Shown here one piece after another: positions 53,885-64,000 of a stretch of DNA of 64,000 nt. This stretch comes from Moringa oleifera (taxonomy: Eukaryota > Streptophyta > Magnoliopsida > Brassicales > Moringaceae): assembly GCA_021397835.1 (NCBI GenBank), contig JAJFZO010000889.1:2914001-2978000 (forward strand). Reading direction: 5' to 3'. The notes under the pieces were generated by a model. That model was not told the origin of the DNA. It was given only the letters and a program-made list of their open reading frames with translations, and searched no databases. Position 1 is the stretch's first letter. Every line of letters begins with the position of its first letter. The position numbers and the translations under genes are program-made.

Positions 53885-56800
53885 AATTAATTTGCAAATT
53901 GTGTTTTGCTGGAGTCCTCATGTTTTCTTTTAATATTCTTACCTTTGATTGCAACTTAATAATATGAGGCTCAATTTCAGCCATAAACATCGGAGTTGCA
54001 TGTCCTCTGCTTAATATAGAAATGGCTCTGGCATTTCAAGGTTCAGATGACATTAACATTCTTGGGTTTGTTTTAAAGTTGTCATTCAAGGTTATAGGAG
54101 GTGGTTGACACATGTAAAATGTATTTTGATTGATGCATGCACAACTTGGAAGGAACAAGAGAAAAGGTTCTAAGGGCAGTCATAACCCTTGAAAACATTT
54201 GTAGAACTGCATCTTAGGTTTCAGATGTTGCAAATAATGTCTAATGCTAGTTGTCAAATCGATTGTAATTTGTAATATTTTCTTGTGAATTTATATGCAG
54301 CTATGGTGGATGATTGTTATTGACACTTGCTTCTTTTCTCCTCTTATCGGATCTCTTAGAGAGGTCAATGTGAAGTTGGAGTTCTAACTGATTGCTAAAT
54401 GTTATTTTCTACAGTTATGGATCCTTCTTTGGGCCTTCTCAGCCAGTTATTGCTCAAAGAGTAATTCAAGAAAGCAAGTCATTGTTAGAAAACCAGCAGT
54501 TGACATCGAGATTGTTAAATTCAAATCAGGGTGTATGTTTCATAGACCTCTCTTTGGTTTTTGGTATTATACAGGACCGTTGCTGCCTATTGTACTGTGC
54601 CATTAATTGCTTGTCCAGATGCTTATGAAAGGTTGCTAGTTACCATTTGTTCCCAATGAGCTTGTCACACAAGCTTTAATTCTTAGTATGTTTCACTGTG
54701 TCAATTGTGTTGCATTCTTTTGTGAATTTAAGCAACATTAAACTCAGTGCCTGATCAAAAGCAATGACTGATTAAGTAGTTTTATCTGGTGTCACATTTC
54801 TTCTCATGACATTGAGATTAATTTCCCCGATAACTGTTGTTTCCTTGGTTCCATTTGCCGCTTTATGTCAGAAATTTACTTATCAAGTCTTTTGGATTAG
54901 TTTACCTTTTCTTCTTTTACTTGTATGTCCTCTTTGCATCATTATTTTTCTCCTTCTTCTCTCCCTAAAAATAGGGCTTTAGACAGTGCTGCCATGAATG
55001 TAACTGCGTTGCACCCCCTTCGTGCATGTAAATAATAACATAAATTGTGTCTGCTCAAAAAAAAAAAAAAGAAAGAGACAGAGCTGCCACGTGCTTAGCA
55101 AAAGTTTGCAACTGGGCTTGTCTCTTGAAGTTGGTTGATTAAGCGAATTATAAATCTGTTCTCGTCTTTTTTTTTTCCTTTAATCTTTCGTTTTGGGCTC
55201 CTGCATTGGTTGTGATTCTATTTCATTTTCTTCTGCTGAAAGATGTATTATGCAGACTAAAAAGTGAGTTGTAAATATTTTTGTTTGTATGTTTTAGTGG
55301 TTTTGCATGGATAATAATCAATTATTTTCAAGGTAGCAACGTATTCTATTGGCTTGCTTGACTGGTTTGTCGTTTCTGTATGTTTGAGGATTCTTTTGTC
55401 GATTCCTTCCCCATGGTAAACTATGTATTGTTGTAGATTTGTGTTGTGGCACTGTGAAAATGTACAAGTGCATATATTTGGAAATGTCTGTACTCTTAGT
55501 GTTGACAAATCTTGCTTGCCATCACAGAGTAAAAAGGTGGTTGCAAACAGCAGAGGGTCTAAACCTGGGTCACATGACCAGCCACGAAGAGTCATAACTG
55601 AGGTACTCAAAGCATTGTGCTTTGGGTTGATAATATACTTTGCGAACTTCCTTCGTTACTTACAACAAATATTGGATTTTGTGGCACGCAGGTACAAAGG
55701 AAGGTTGAAAAACTTAAGGATACGAGAGATTACTCCTTTCTATTCTCCGATGACGTGGAGCTCCCAGGTCGAAGAGAGCCTCCACCGCGGAATAGCTCTG
55801 TTCCTGATTCTGGTGGGTTGCCGCTTTTTTTGAATCAAATCTGGTTCTTGTACTATGAAACTTTAAACATACCATCTTCATTGAGATAACTTATACAGGT
55901 TTTTTGCTGATGTTCAAGAGGCGCGCACTGCTCATGTGCCAATGAAGAGCAAACAACCATTGGGAATTACTGGCAGGAATGCTCATGGTGGTCATGATGC
56001 AAGGAAGCCAGGTTCTGTCAACAGCCAAGTGCATTCCAAGTCAGGTTCTGTGGATGGGCATGTGAATTCTAAGTCAGGTTCTGTGGACGGGCATGTGAAT
56101 TCTAAGTCAGGTTCTGTGGATGGGCATCTGCATTCTAAGTCGGGTTCTGTGAACAGCCACATGCATTCTAGGTTGGGTTCTGTGAATGGCCACATGCATT
56201 CTAAGTTGGGTTCTGTGAACGGCCAAATGCATTCTAAGTCGGGTTTTGAGAACAGGCAAATGCCTTCTATGTTGGGTTCTTTAAATGGCCAAATGCTTTC
56301 CAGATCAGGTCCTGTAAATGGCCAAATGCTTTCTAGATCAGGTTCTTCGAATGGCCAAATGCATTCTCAGTCAGGGATTTACAAGTCAGCTTCTTCTAGT
56401 AAATCCAATTCAGCACCAGCAGATGCTAGAAAGCAGCTTGGTAGCAACAATGGGATTGGTCCTGGCCGGCCTGTGGGGCCGAAAGCTTTGCCTCCTAAGC
56501 CGCCTCTTGCCACTCTGGAGAAAAAGGCTTCTGCAACGAGTGCGAAGAATCTCCCATCTAGTGTGCAAAAATCACCCTCTTTTAAGGTGCAGGCATCTGA
56601 TCCAAGACAGCATTTGGAACAGAAAAGAGGATCCCATGAACCGAATAAGGTTAAAATGACTCCGAAACAGTCAATGGCACTGGCAAAACCTCAGGTTGAA
56701 GTTATTCTTTTTATATATGTGTTGCATCTGTAACTCTTTCTGGAAGGTTGCTTGACATTTTGTGCTTGAATTCTTGCAGATGAACAAGCCACTGAAGCAA

Positions 56801-58422
56801 GTTTCATCTCATGATACATACGAGGATCATAGACCTAAGAAGAAGCCTGCAAAACCATCTGAGGATGAAATGGCTCTCAGCATGATAAGAAGAATGTTCA
56901 AGTACAGCCTCTTCCTCTTAAGGCTTCTTTTATGCATTTTCCATTGTGATTGTTCTTGTTGATGCTGTTGTTGTTACAATTTCCTCACAGAGCATTTTAC
57001 TTCCAAAAGTTCCTTTTTTTTATTTGCTTGTTAGAGGTTTTTTAACTAACGAAAATGATCACGTAGTTTGAGAAGTTTGTAGGCTGCTGTAACTTGGGAA
57101 AAACCATTTTGGATACTTACTGAAAAGCACTATAGATGAAGGAATTAAACTTTTTGGAAATATATTGAGTGATTACATGGTATAAGGGTCTGTTGTTAAA
57201 CTTTGGAGAAGCGTTCAGGAATCTGTAACCGTGAGCAAACTTTTGTCACTCAACCTTGGATTTTAGTTTGCTTGTTTTAGGATCTTGGATGGTTAGAGGT
57301 GCAAGAGGATATACTTTGATGCTTGTAGGTTTTCCCTGATGATTCTAATTTTTATTTCTTTTCAGTACCCAGAGGTTTGCTCGTCTTGACATGGATGAAG
57401 ATGATAGTGACATGGAGGCAAACTTTGATGATATAATGGAAGAGGAAGAAAGAAGGTTAGTATATCTTAATTTACATGGTGATGCTCTTTGATTTTTATT
57501 TCTTTTCTGTCTGAGCTCTTTAACAAATGGGGACTCCTTCCTTCATGTTCTGAGAACTGTACCACTAATCTGTATTATTTGTTTGGTTATCTTTCATTTC
57601 GTTTTTCTGTACTTGGCTTTTTTCCTATGAAAGGGTTGTCCAACTGTAGTCCATGGAACACTATTTGTACTATTCACTGTCCCCTGTTGTTAGTTCCTTT
57701 TCTGAGACTGGGGTTTTTAAGAATGTTCTCTAATGTACTTTTTCATATCAAGTGACTTGTGTTTTTTATTTTTATATTGCTATTTATGAAATTGTAGAGG
57801 ATATAATTGCTTTTATAAACATTTTTTTTTTTTGGGGTGGGGGCAGGAGTGGGACGTATATGCCAATTAATATGATTCGATGGTGTTGGTGTCTTGGTAG
57901 GAGGAGAGAAGAAAGAGAGGCAGGAGTTTAGAGATTGATCCAAGAAATTAGTTTTTTACTGCAAAGATGGTAGTATGTAAAATGAAATGTAACAAGAATA
58001 TATCCTTTTAATTGAATTTGTCTACTGCTTTGACTAGTAGATTCCTTTGTTATTATACAAAGAATCTGTTAATATTCCTGATATACTGAGAGTTACAGGG
58101 CTTAACGTGTGGAGGAGAGTTACCTGCAAGGTGGTAGGAAAAAGAATGATTTTTATATTATATGCTTGATCCTGGAAACATCTTGTTTTTATTTGTGTGC
58201 AATTTTATTTTGTCAGAGTTCGGAAATAGTCTTGTAGTTGTCTGTGTGCTCCTTGCATTGGCTGTGAAGTAAATATCTGTTCATCATTAACTAAATTTCT
58301 TGTGTTGCAGTGCAAGAATTGCGAAAAAGGAGGATGAGGAACAACTCCGCCTGATAGAGGAAGAGGAGCGGCAAGAGCGGATGAGAAAGTTGGCAAAGAA
58401 GCGTAAGCTGAGCCATCGATAG
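53418..58422 (+). CDS. SPT2: SPT2-like chromatin protein
   Basis: Nine exons: 53418-53435, 53571-53815, 54415-54532, 55528-55602, 55692-55812, 55919-56694, 56780-56901, 57366-57455, 58311-58422. The total is 558 residues, all phases fitting. The first coding exon is only six codons. The intron 3 donor is taken as GTATGT at 54533, which keeps the frame; the earlier GT two bases upstream would not. The N-terminus is very acidic (DEYDEYDDYEED). Residues 224-344 are an 11-residue tandem repeat. The C-terminus (about 452-558) is the SPT2 domain: a basic stretch, EDEMALSMIRRMF, an acidic stretch, then a charged helix ending KKRKLSHR. SPT2 in yeast and animals is a histone H3-H4 chaperone in the nucleus linked to transcription; the plant role is less known. 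Confidence 0.9.
56011..56373 (+). repeat. 33-bp (11-residue) coding tandem repeat, 11 units
   Basis: Eleven consecutive 33-base units inside SPT2 exon 6. The unit reads roughly GSVNGQMHSKS, with variants such as GSVDGHVNSKS (two identical units in a row) and GFENRQMPSML. All units are in frame and without stops. The first units are most alike at the DNA level, so expansion there is recent. Confidence 0.93.
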
Positions 58423-59692
58423 TAGTTCAGGCTCTCATCTCCCAACAGCCTCTAACCCATCCTTAGTTGGATCTCACTCTTGTAGTTTGGGTTTCTTAAG
58501 TTTCTTTTTTAACCATTGATTTATGGGACATTAATTATTCATAAGCTTTTTTCAGTATAATGCTGTTAGTTGCAGATTTAGTTGCGGTCTATCAAATTAT
58601 CTTTAGTGCAGGGATTTGTTTTCGGGGTCAGTTTAGTTTTTACCCATCAAATTGTACTTCCCAAAAATAAAATTGGTTAATAATGTAGCCAATAGCTCAG
58701 TTTACTGTCACTGTGGTCCATACATGATGATTGGGGATCAACATCTTTGCAGTTGGATTCATGCAAGATTCCACTTGATGGAAAGCATGTTGGTCAATGG
58801 TAGGAGCTTTGGGTTGACACATGCAGTTGAGCTCACTAGTGGCTGTTCGAGGATGTCTTTTTTACTGATAGGTTTTAGTGTCTTACAGGCTTGCCAATAT
58901 TTGGGTTGGATTGTAAATCAGTAAATGAATTTTATTTTTCTTCTGCTTAATTGGAAAATTAATTTTTACTGAGTAGCTTTTAAAAGGTCCCATGCTAATT
59001 ATTGTGACACTGAGGATAGTACCTAGGAGGATGGTTTACTTGTTGGATCCAATCTTTGGTTCCTTGATGGTTTAGCAAAAGGAAAATGAACTGAAGCTCT
59101 AACTTGGCAAGGAGATTCCACTTTCTTGTTATCAATTTGCTTGGCAAAATGCGGAAGTGTAGACAATTTCAAATAATGGGAAAAGAGAGGTCGGGGACTG
59201 CATTTGTATGGTTAAAAGTTTGATATTTAACTGCCATCTCTTATCATCTTGTTTTTCACGTGAAAGATGGGAAAACTGTTGGCTCCTTGTTAAAGAGTCT
59301 CATTATCCTTATGGGTAGGCTATTCATTAGAAACTTGAGAGGTTATTTAATTTTTCATTCAGACATTGTATCAGATCTGTCCAAGATTACACAGCTCATC
59401 ACCTGTGGATTTTGGTAAAGGATTTACATGGTTCATTAATCAGCAATTGTCCGAAGATTACAGCTAACTGACATACAAGAATACCAAGTCACTCTATGCT
59501 AATACTTGTGTTAAATTTCAAACGAAGAGGAAAGCCCATTACAAGAATGGCAAACGAGTCTTAATTTCAGTTTCCGGTTAGATCAAATGACAGTTTTGAT
59601 GAAAGAACACTTAGCTCACGAGCATCTCCAACGCCTTTATAGTTTGAATTTCCCATCTTATCTTCCCCCTCCCTGTTTGCGAAGTTTTGAGG
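58423..59692. other. SPT2 3' region and starch-synthase promoter
   Basis: The SPT2 3' untranslated region probably ends near 58.68 kb, where ccaaaaataaaattgg looks like a polyadenylation signal. The rest should contain the promoter and leader of the downstream gene. The leader has stops in all frames shortly before 59693. No TATA box was clear. Confidence 0.45.
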
Positions 59693-62600
59693 ATGTTAGT
59701 ACTGGCTCTGACAAACGCTGCGATACCTTTGCCTCTGGCTTCCTTAAGAACGAAAGCGCGAAATGGGAAGACCGTTAAGGCTCGTGATCTTTGTTGCTTG
59801 GGGTAAATTTAAGTTGAATTTCACGTCTCTTTAACCAGTCCTTCGTTTCATTTAATCAGATAGTTGATTAACTGTTAGTAATAGATAGTGCTAAGTTGTC
59901 AGTCGTGTTCATCTTCATGAGACCAAATTACTTCCTACTTTTCCCTTTGCATCGAACTTATAATGTCCTTAGCTGCTAAAGATTTTTCAAATTACGCAAT
60001 TTTTTTACTGGGACTTCTGCTATTTGAATTGTTGAGTTATGAACTTTTATATGGTTTTGGTTGCATGTAATTGAATTGGCAGGGTCGTGGCCTAATGCTG
60101 CAACACTTGTGTTTTATATTCCTGAAAGTTATGTACCTTGGTATCCCATCTTATTGGTTTCCAGTTTTAGCTGTTTGTTTCCTTATATTTCATAATTTAA
60201 TATGTATTAATGCATGCTTATTTTTTAACATGGTTCATTGATACTGCTGAGTTGCCAATTTGTGAAATTTAGATGTCAGAGGATAATTCATGCATTTGAT
60301 TAAACCTTGGAGTAGGTGAGATTTAAATTGGGAGTAGTTTAGGTTTTGCTTAACTGAAATGCAGAGATAAGCAATTATTGCAAAATAGAGGAGTGAAACT
60401 TTGTTATTGTCAAAGTCCGTTTGTAAAATTTCCTCGTTACAAAGTATAGATCCTTGTTCATGTTTCTTGATGCTCATCTGTCTTTCTCCATAATTAAGAT
60501 GGAAGGTCCCTTCTTCTTAAAGGAAAATGTTTCTACTTTGATAATCTCGATTTTTCTCCATATTGTGAAGCCAAACCTGTCTGAAGCATTAAGTTTGTTT
60601 ATCTTTTGATCTTATTCGCAGGACCAATGGGGAGATCAAGGGCTTAATTAGAACTATCCCAGAAATGAGGTATTTTCTTTCAGTGTACTTCAAATTTGAT
60701 TTTCTTAATCTTTTTTTTGTCACTTGTAACACTCCTGTTAAAAAAACTGTTATTAGTTGTCGTTCCAGGTTAGAAAGCCATGACAATGCAGAGATGTCTC
60801 AGGTACTCTGACATTAAGTTTTCTTTTCGTAGCAAATGTTGATCTTCTCCTTTATGGAAGCACTTGTTATTTTATAGGGAGGCTTGCAGCCATATAATGT
60901 TGAGCCAGAAGCGAAACAAGATGATATTTGGCAACTCTTTAGGGAAGCTCAACAGAGTAAGACTGTTATTGTTTATGTTCCCTTTATTTTCCATTCCTCC
61001 CCCTCCTCTTTTCTGTTATAAATAATCACTGAATATCAGTAGACATTTGACATAATGGATGTGAGATAGACATTGCAAATAAGTTTACTCGGGGTATATT
61101 TTTGCATTTATGGTGTTCAGATATTCTTCATTTAAACAAACTGCGACTTGTGGCTCTTGAGGAGCTGAACAAATCAAACAAAGAGAAACAGTTATTGCTT
61201 GATAGGATAAACCAATTAGAGGCAGAGAAGCAACGGGAAGCTGGAGAAGGTGATATTACTAGGAACGTCTGCTTTCTTTATTTGAAGTGATGAATTTTGA
61301 CTAACTATATCTATATAGCTCTCTTTCTTTGATATATGTAAAAAAGTTATAGGTTTGGCGGTGTCTTTTCATAATTAGACTTTAGAATTTCTATAGTATT
61401 GTTTTGGGTCTATTTCCTTTGGATTTCCACTTCACCAACATGTGTTCATAAAGACAGAATGATTTTATCTTAAGCTATTTGGGGGTCCACATCAAATGAT
61501 CTCTCCTTGTTTATTTCCTGGATTGACCAGATAAGCTATTGTTGTTTTGGGAGTTGCTTCTTCGTATAGACTCCATGGTTCTCATTGGCTTGATTAACAC
61601 CGGGGAGGCTTCTGATTTGAGAAATCTGGTCATGGACCACAAAACTTGTTTAGCTGATGTTTTCCCTGACATCAGACAGAAAAAAGATTCTGAGATTCTA
61701 GCACAGCTCCACTACTTTTCTGATGGAAGCAACAGGTAACATCATTGGGCAGATGCTGCTAGGAAAGTTACTTTGTGAGGTTGCTTTAAGGATATATGTA
61801 CTAAATTGTGCTACACGTGATTGCTTGCATGTCTGCACACATGAGGACATAGATGTTTGCATGGATACAGAGATAGAGACACTTATGTTCTTTTTTTTTT
61901 TTTTCTTTTAATATATAGGTCATCCTGTATAGTCTTTCATCTGAACAAGGTTTGTTTTCCTATTCATGTGCTTCTACCTTGGCTTCTTTGATGGAATGAA
62001 ATTTGACCTGTAGTATACTTTCATGTAAGCATGTTCATATAGGGGCATGTATTATAATGAGACAACTACAACTTTACAGGATACTGCAGTGATGTATCAA
62101 TCGTGGAATGGCCAGTAACAAGCCTGACGTACTGGAGCATGTTTCACATATAAAACTTCATTTGGATTATGTTTTACCTTTCTGGGGTAGTTAAATGATA
62201 TTTTCCCTTTTTTATGATGCAATCTGATATCTCAATAAGTTTCACCTGCTCTTGATTTTCTTTCACATTCTGTTTTGTTTTTCTCTTTTAAATTTCTCAT
62301 TTTAAGATTTTCTTCATTCTAATAACAGGTTATTTATCATTTTGATCTCAGGAATGGTCTTCACATTGTTCATATTTGCACTGAAATGGCACCATTGGTA
62401 TCTGTTGGACCATTGGCTTCATATGTGACAGGGTTATCTCGTGCCCTGCTGAGAAAGGGCCACCTTGTGGAGGTTATCTTGCCAAAGTAATGAATTGACC
62501 ACATCTTAATTTGCTTGCCAAAAGAACTTAGCATCGAATCAAGGGATCTTTTTTTATAAATGTTCATTCATAAAAATCTGAATACAACAACACTACAATT

Positions 62601-63722
62601 TTTCCTCTTGTCCCATCAGCAAAAAATGAAGGAAAGAAAATAAAATTCCTTAGAATTAATTGTATTACATTAAGATTCCAAATTTTGCACCTCTTTTTCT
62701 TTATGATTAAAAAAAAAAAGATTCTTAATTAATTTTTCTTTCAGTTCTCTCATTGATGCCATGAAATTTCTCGAGAATTTATTTGCTGTATTCTTCACTA
62801 TTGTTGGTTGCTCTGATGGAAAGGGTCCATTGCCTTTATCATGCAACTTCTTTCATGTGTAGCATCTACATCGATGAAATGCTTAAGAAATCATTCAATC
62901 TCTAGGCACTCTTATGCCGTTTGTTTTGTTCCCTTCTTTTTGTGACAATACTTGAATTGAGCTTAAGAGAATGGCTATCAAGGCAATATGTAGAAAATTA
63001 AAGTAGCTGTGAAATTATAAATTTCACTGTGGAGGCATGTCATGAACAATTTACTACTAACAAAACAACCTATCTCTGTCCTCTCTCCATCGCTCTGTCT
63101 GTCAGTCAGTCAGTGCCTCATCTCTGAGCTCCTTCCTCCTTCCCTGCTCTCTCTCAGTATAACTTTGCTTATTGACAAAAAAAAAAAAAAAGACTTTTCT
63201 GTATCTCTAGTGGGATGAGAATTAATCTATGTTCTTCATGGAAAGATTTGCGTCTGCTGACTTATTGACATTGTATGTACATTTGAATTTTGAACAGATA
63301 GTCATCAGTTAATTTACTTAAAATAATCTATCCTCTAATAGGTATGGGATTCTTGAGCTAGATGAAATTCAAGGGCTGCGAGAAATTGAGGCAGAGGCAT
63401 ACTCATATTATAATGGACAATTGCATGGAAACAGAATTTGGACTGGGTGAGTATATGTTGGTTCTTTGATGCAATTTTATGATAAAGTGTTTGTTGTCTC
63501 TTTGTGCTGCAATATTATTGTAGTTTGAGATTTCTTAATATTATCAAGTGACTCAAAATTTGCAGTTTGTTTTGTCATTACTATGTTATCATATTTGTCT
63601 TACATTCTATGCTTGTCATGCAGTGTTATCTGTGGCATTGGAGTCACTCTTATTCAGTCATTGGACTACGCATCCTTTTTTAGCCGTGAGAAGGTATATG
63701 GCTACTCAGATGACTTTGAACG
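59693..63722 (+). CDS. SS5: Starch synthase 5-like protein, 5' part (continues past the right edge)
   Basis: Nine exons lie in the window: 59693-59802, 60622-60669, 60769-60802, 60878-60956, 61121-61249, 61531-61735, 62352-62486, 63342-63446, 63624-63722. They encode about 314 residues and the frame runs on. The ATG is the first in this frame after a stop at 59645. The N-terminus (ALTNAAIPLPLASLRTKARNG) looks like a plastid transit peptide. Residues about 91-133 are a charged coiled coil. From about 203 a GT5 glycosyltransferase domain begins (HIVHICTEMAPL), but the ADP-glucose site KxGGL of active starch synthases is replaced by SVGPL (219-223). That is the mark of the non-canonical SS5 class, thought to aid granule initiation in the plastid rather than extend glucans. 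The SS4 class is less likely because of this motif. Confidence 0.82.
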
Positions 63723-64000
63723 GTCAGTATGACTACCTTTGTAATCTGCTATTGGTCTAGTTCACACTGTGCTTTCAGATTGTTTTTTTTCTTGGTTTTT
63801 GGTTAGTAGTTCATTGGTCGTGTGTTTTCTACTACCACAAAGATAACAAAACATGAAAATCGGAACGTTACAGTATTAGGTTTCAGCAGCCGACTTAGCC
63901 CCATGTGAAGTTACCATTGAAGTTATACTCCTAAGTATCTTTATTCTACATTGGCTTTTGACGAAGTATCATTATTGTTTCTCAATTAGGAGGAAAAGGG

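Noticed and set aside
54392..54628. Extension of SPT2 exon 3 into the intron
   Set aside because: The open frame continues past a strong GTATGT donor by chance; splicing at 54533 joins in frame to the conserved next exon.
55900..55918. Alternative acceptor for SPT2 exon 6 at atacag
   Set aside because: It would shift the frame and stop; the acceptor ending at 55918 keeps the conserved EARTAHVP frame.
63991..64000. Possible start of a tenth starch-synthase exon after an ag at the right edge
   Set aside because: Only ten bases are available and their translation does not resemble the family; it may still be intron.

Overview
This is nuclear DNA from a plant, most likely a woody core eudicot (rosid). 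The genes have many short introns with GT-AG borders, the spacers are very AT-rich, and the proteins are plant families. The species cannot be read from the sequence. Six protein genes were traced exon by exon. All splice phases agree, and each gives an open frame; the last one runs off the right edge.

Layout: 1-3.2 kb is gene-free, with weak signs of an old transposable element. 3169-4320 (-) is an intronless RMD5/GID2-type RING ubiquitin-ligase subunit with a long spliced leader to about 8 kb. 9205-26658 (-) is a nine-exon tRNA-dihydrouridine synthase (DUS2). Its sixth intron of 9.7 kb is filled by a decayed, rearranged endogenous pararetrovirus (Caulimoviridae-like), which itself holds a small hAT-like element. 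26.7-32.8 kb is AT-rich spacer. 33456-37156 (+) is a 12-exon ATP-dependent phosphoenolpyruvate carboxykinase (PEPCK). 38442-41855 (-) is a seven-exon gene for a 231-residue protein of unknown function. 43.7-53.9 kb is a segmental rearrangement. 53418-58422 (+) is an SPT2-like chromatin protein gene. 59693 onwards (+) is the 5' part of a starch synthase 5-like gene.

The most striking structure is at 37-54 kb. About 5.3 kb, running from the last PEPCK exon through the whole unknown gene, has been copied in inverted orientation to 45991-51372. The copy lies between two direct copies (about 2.3-2.4 kb each) of the promoter and 5' end of the SPT2 gene. The second copy of the unknown gene (46464-49850, +) keeps all seven exons, all splice sites and an open frame of 230 residues. 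It now lies downstream of a duplicated SPT2 promoter and leader, a probable case of promoter capture. A lone antisense copy of the last PEPCK exon lies behind it.

RMD5, PEPCK and SPT2 in this order are also near neighbours in Arabidopsis as I remember it (AT4G37880, AT4G37870, AT4G37860), so the block looks old. This is notable because the yeast ligase containing Rmd5/Gid2 degrades gluconeogenic enzymes, including PEPCK.
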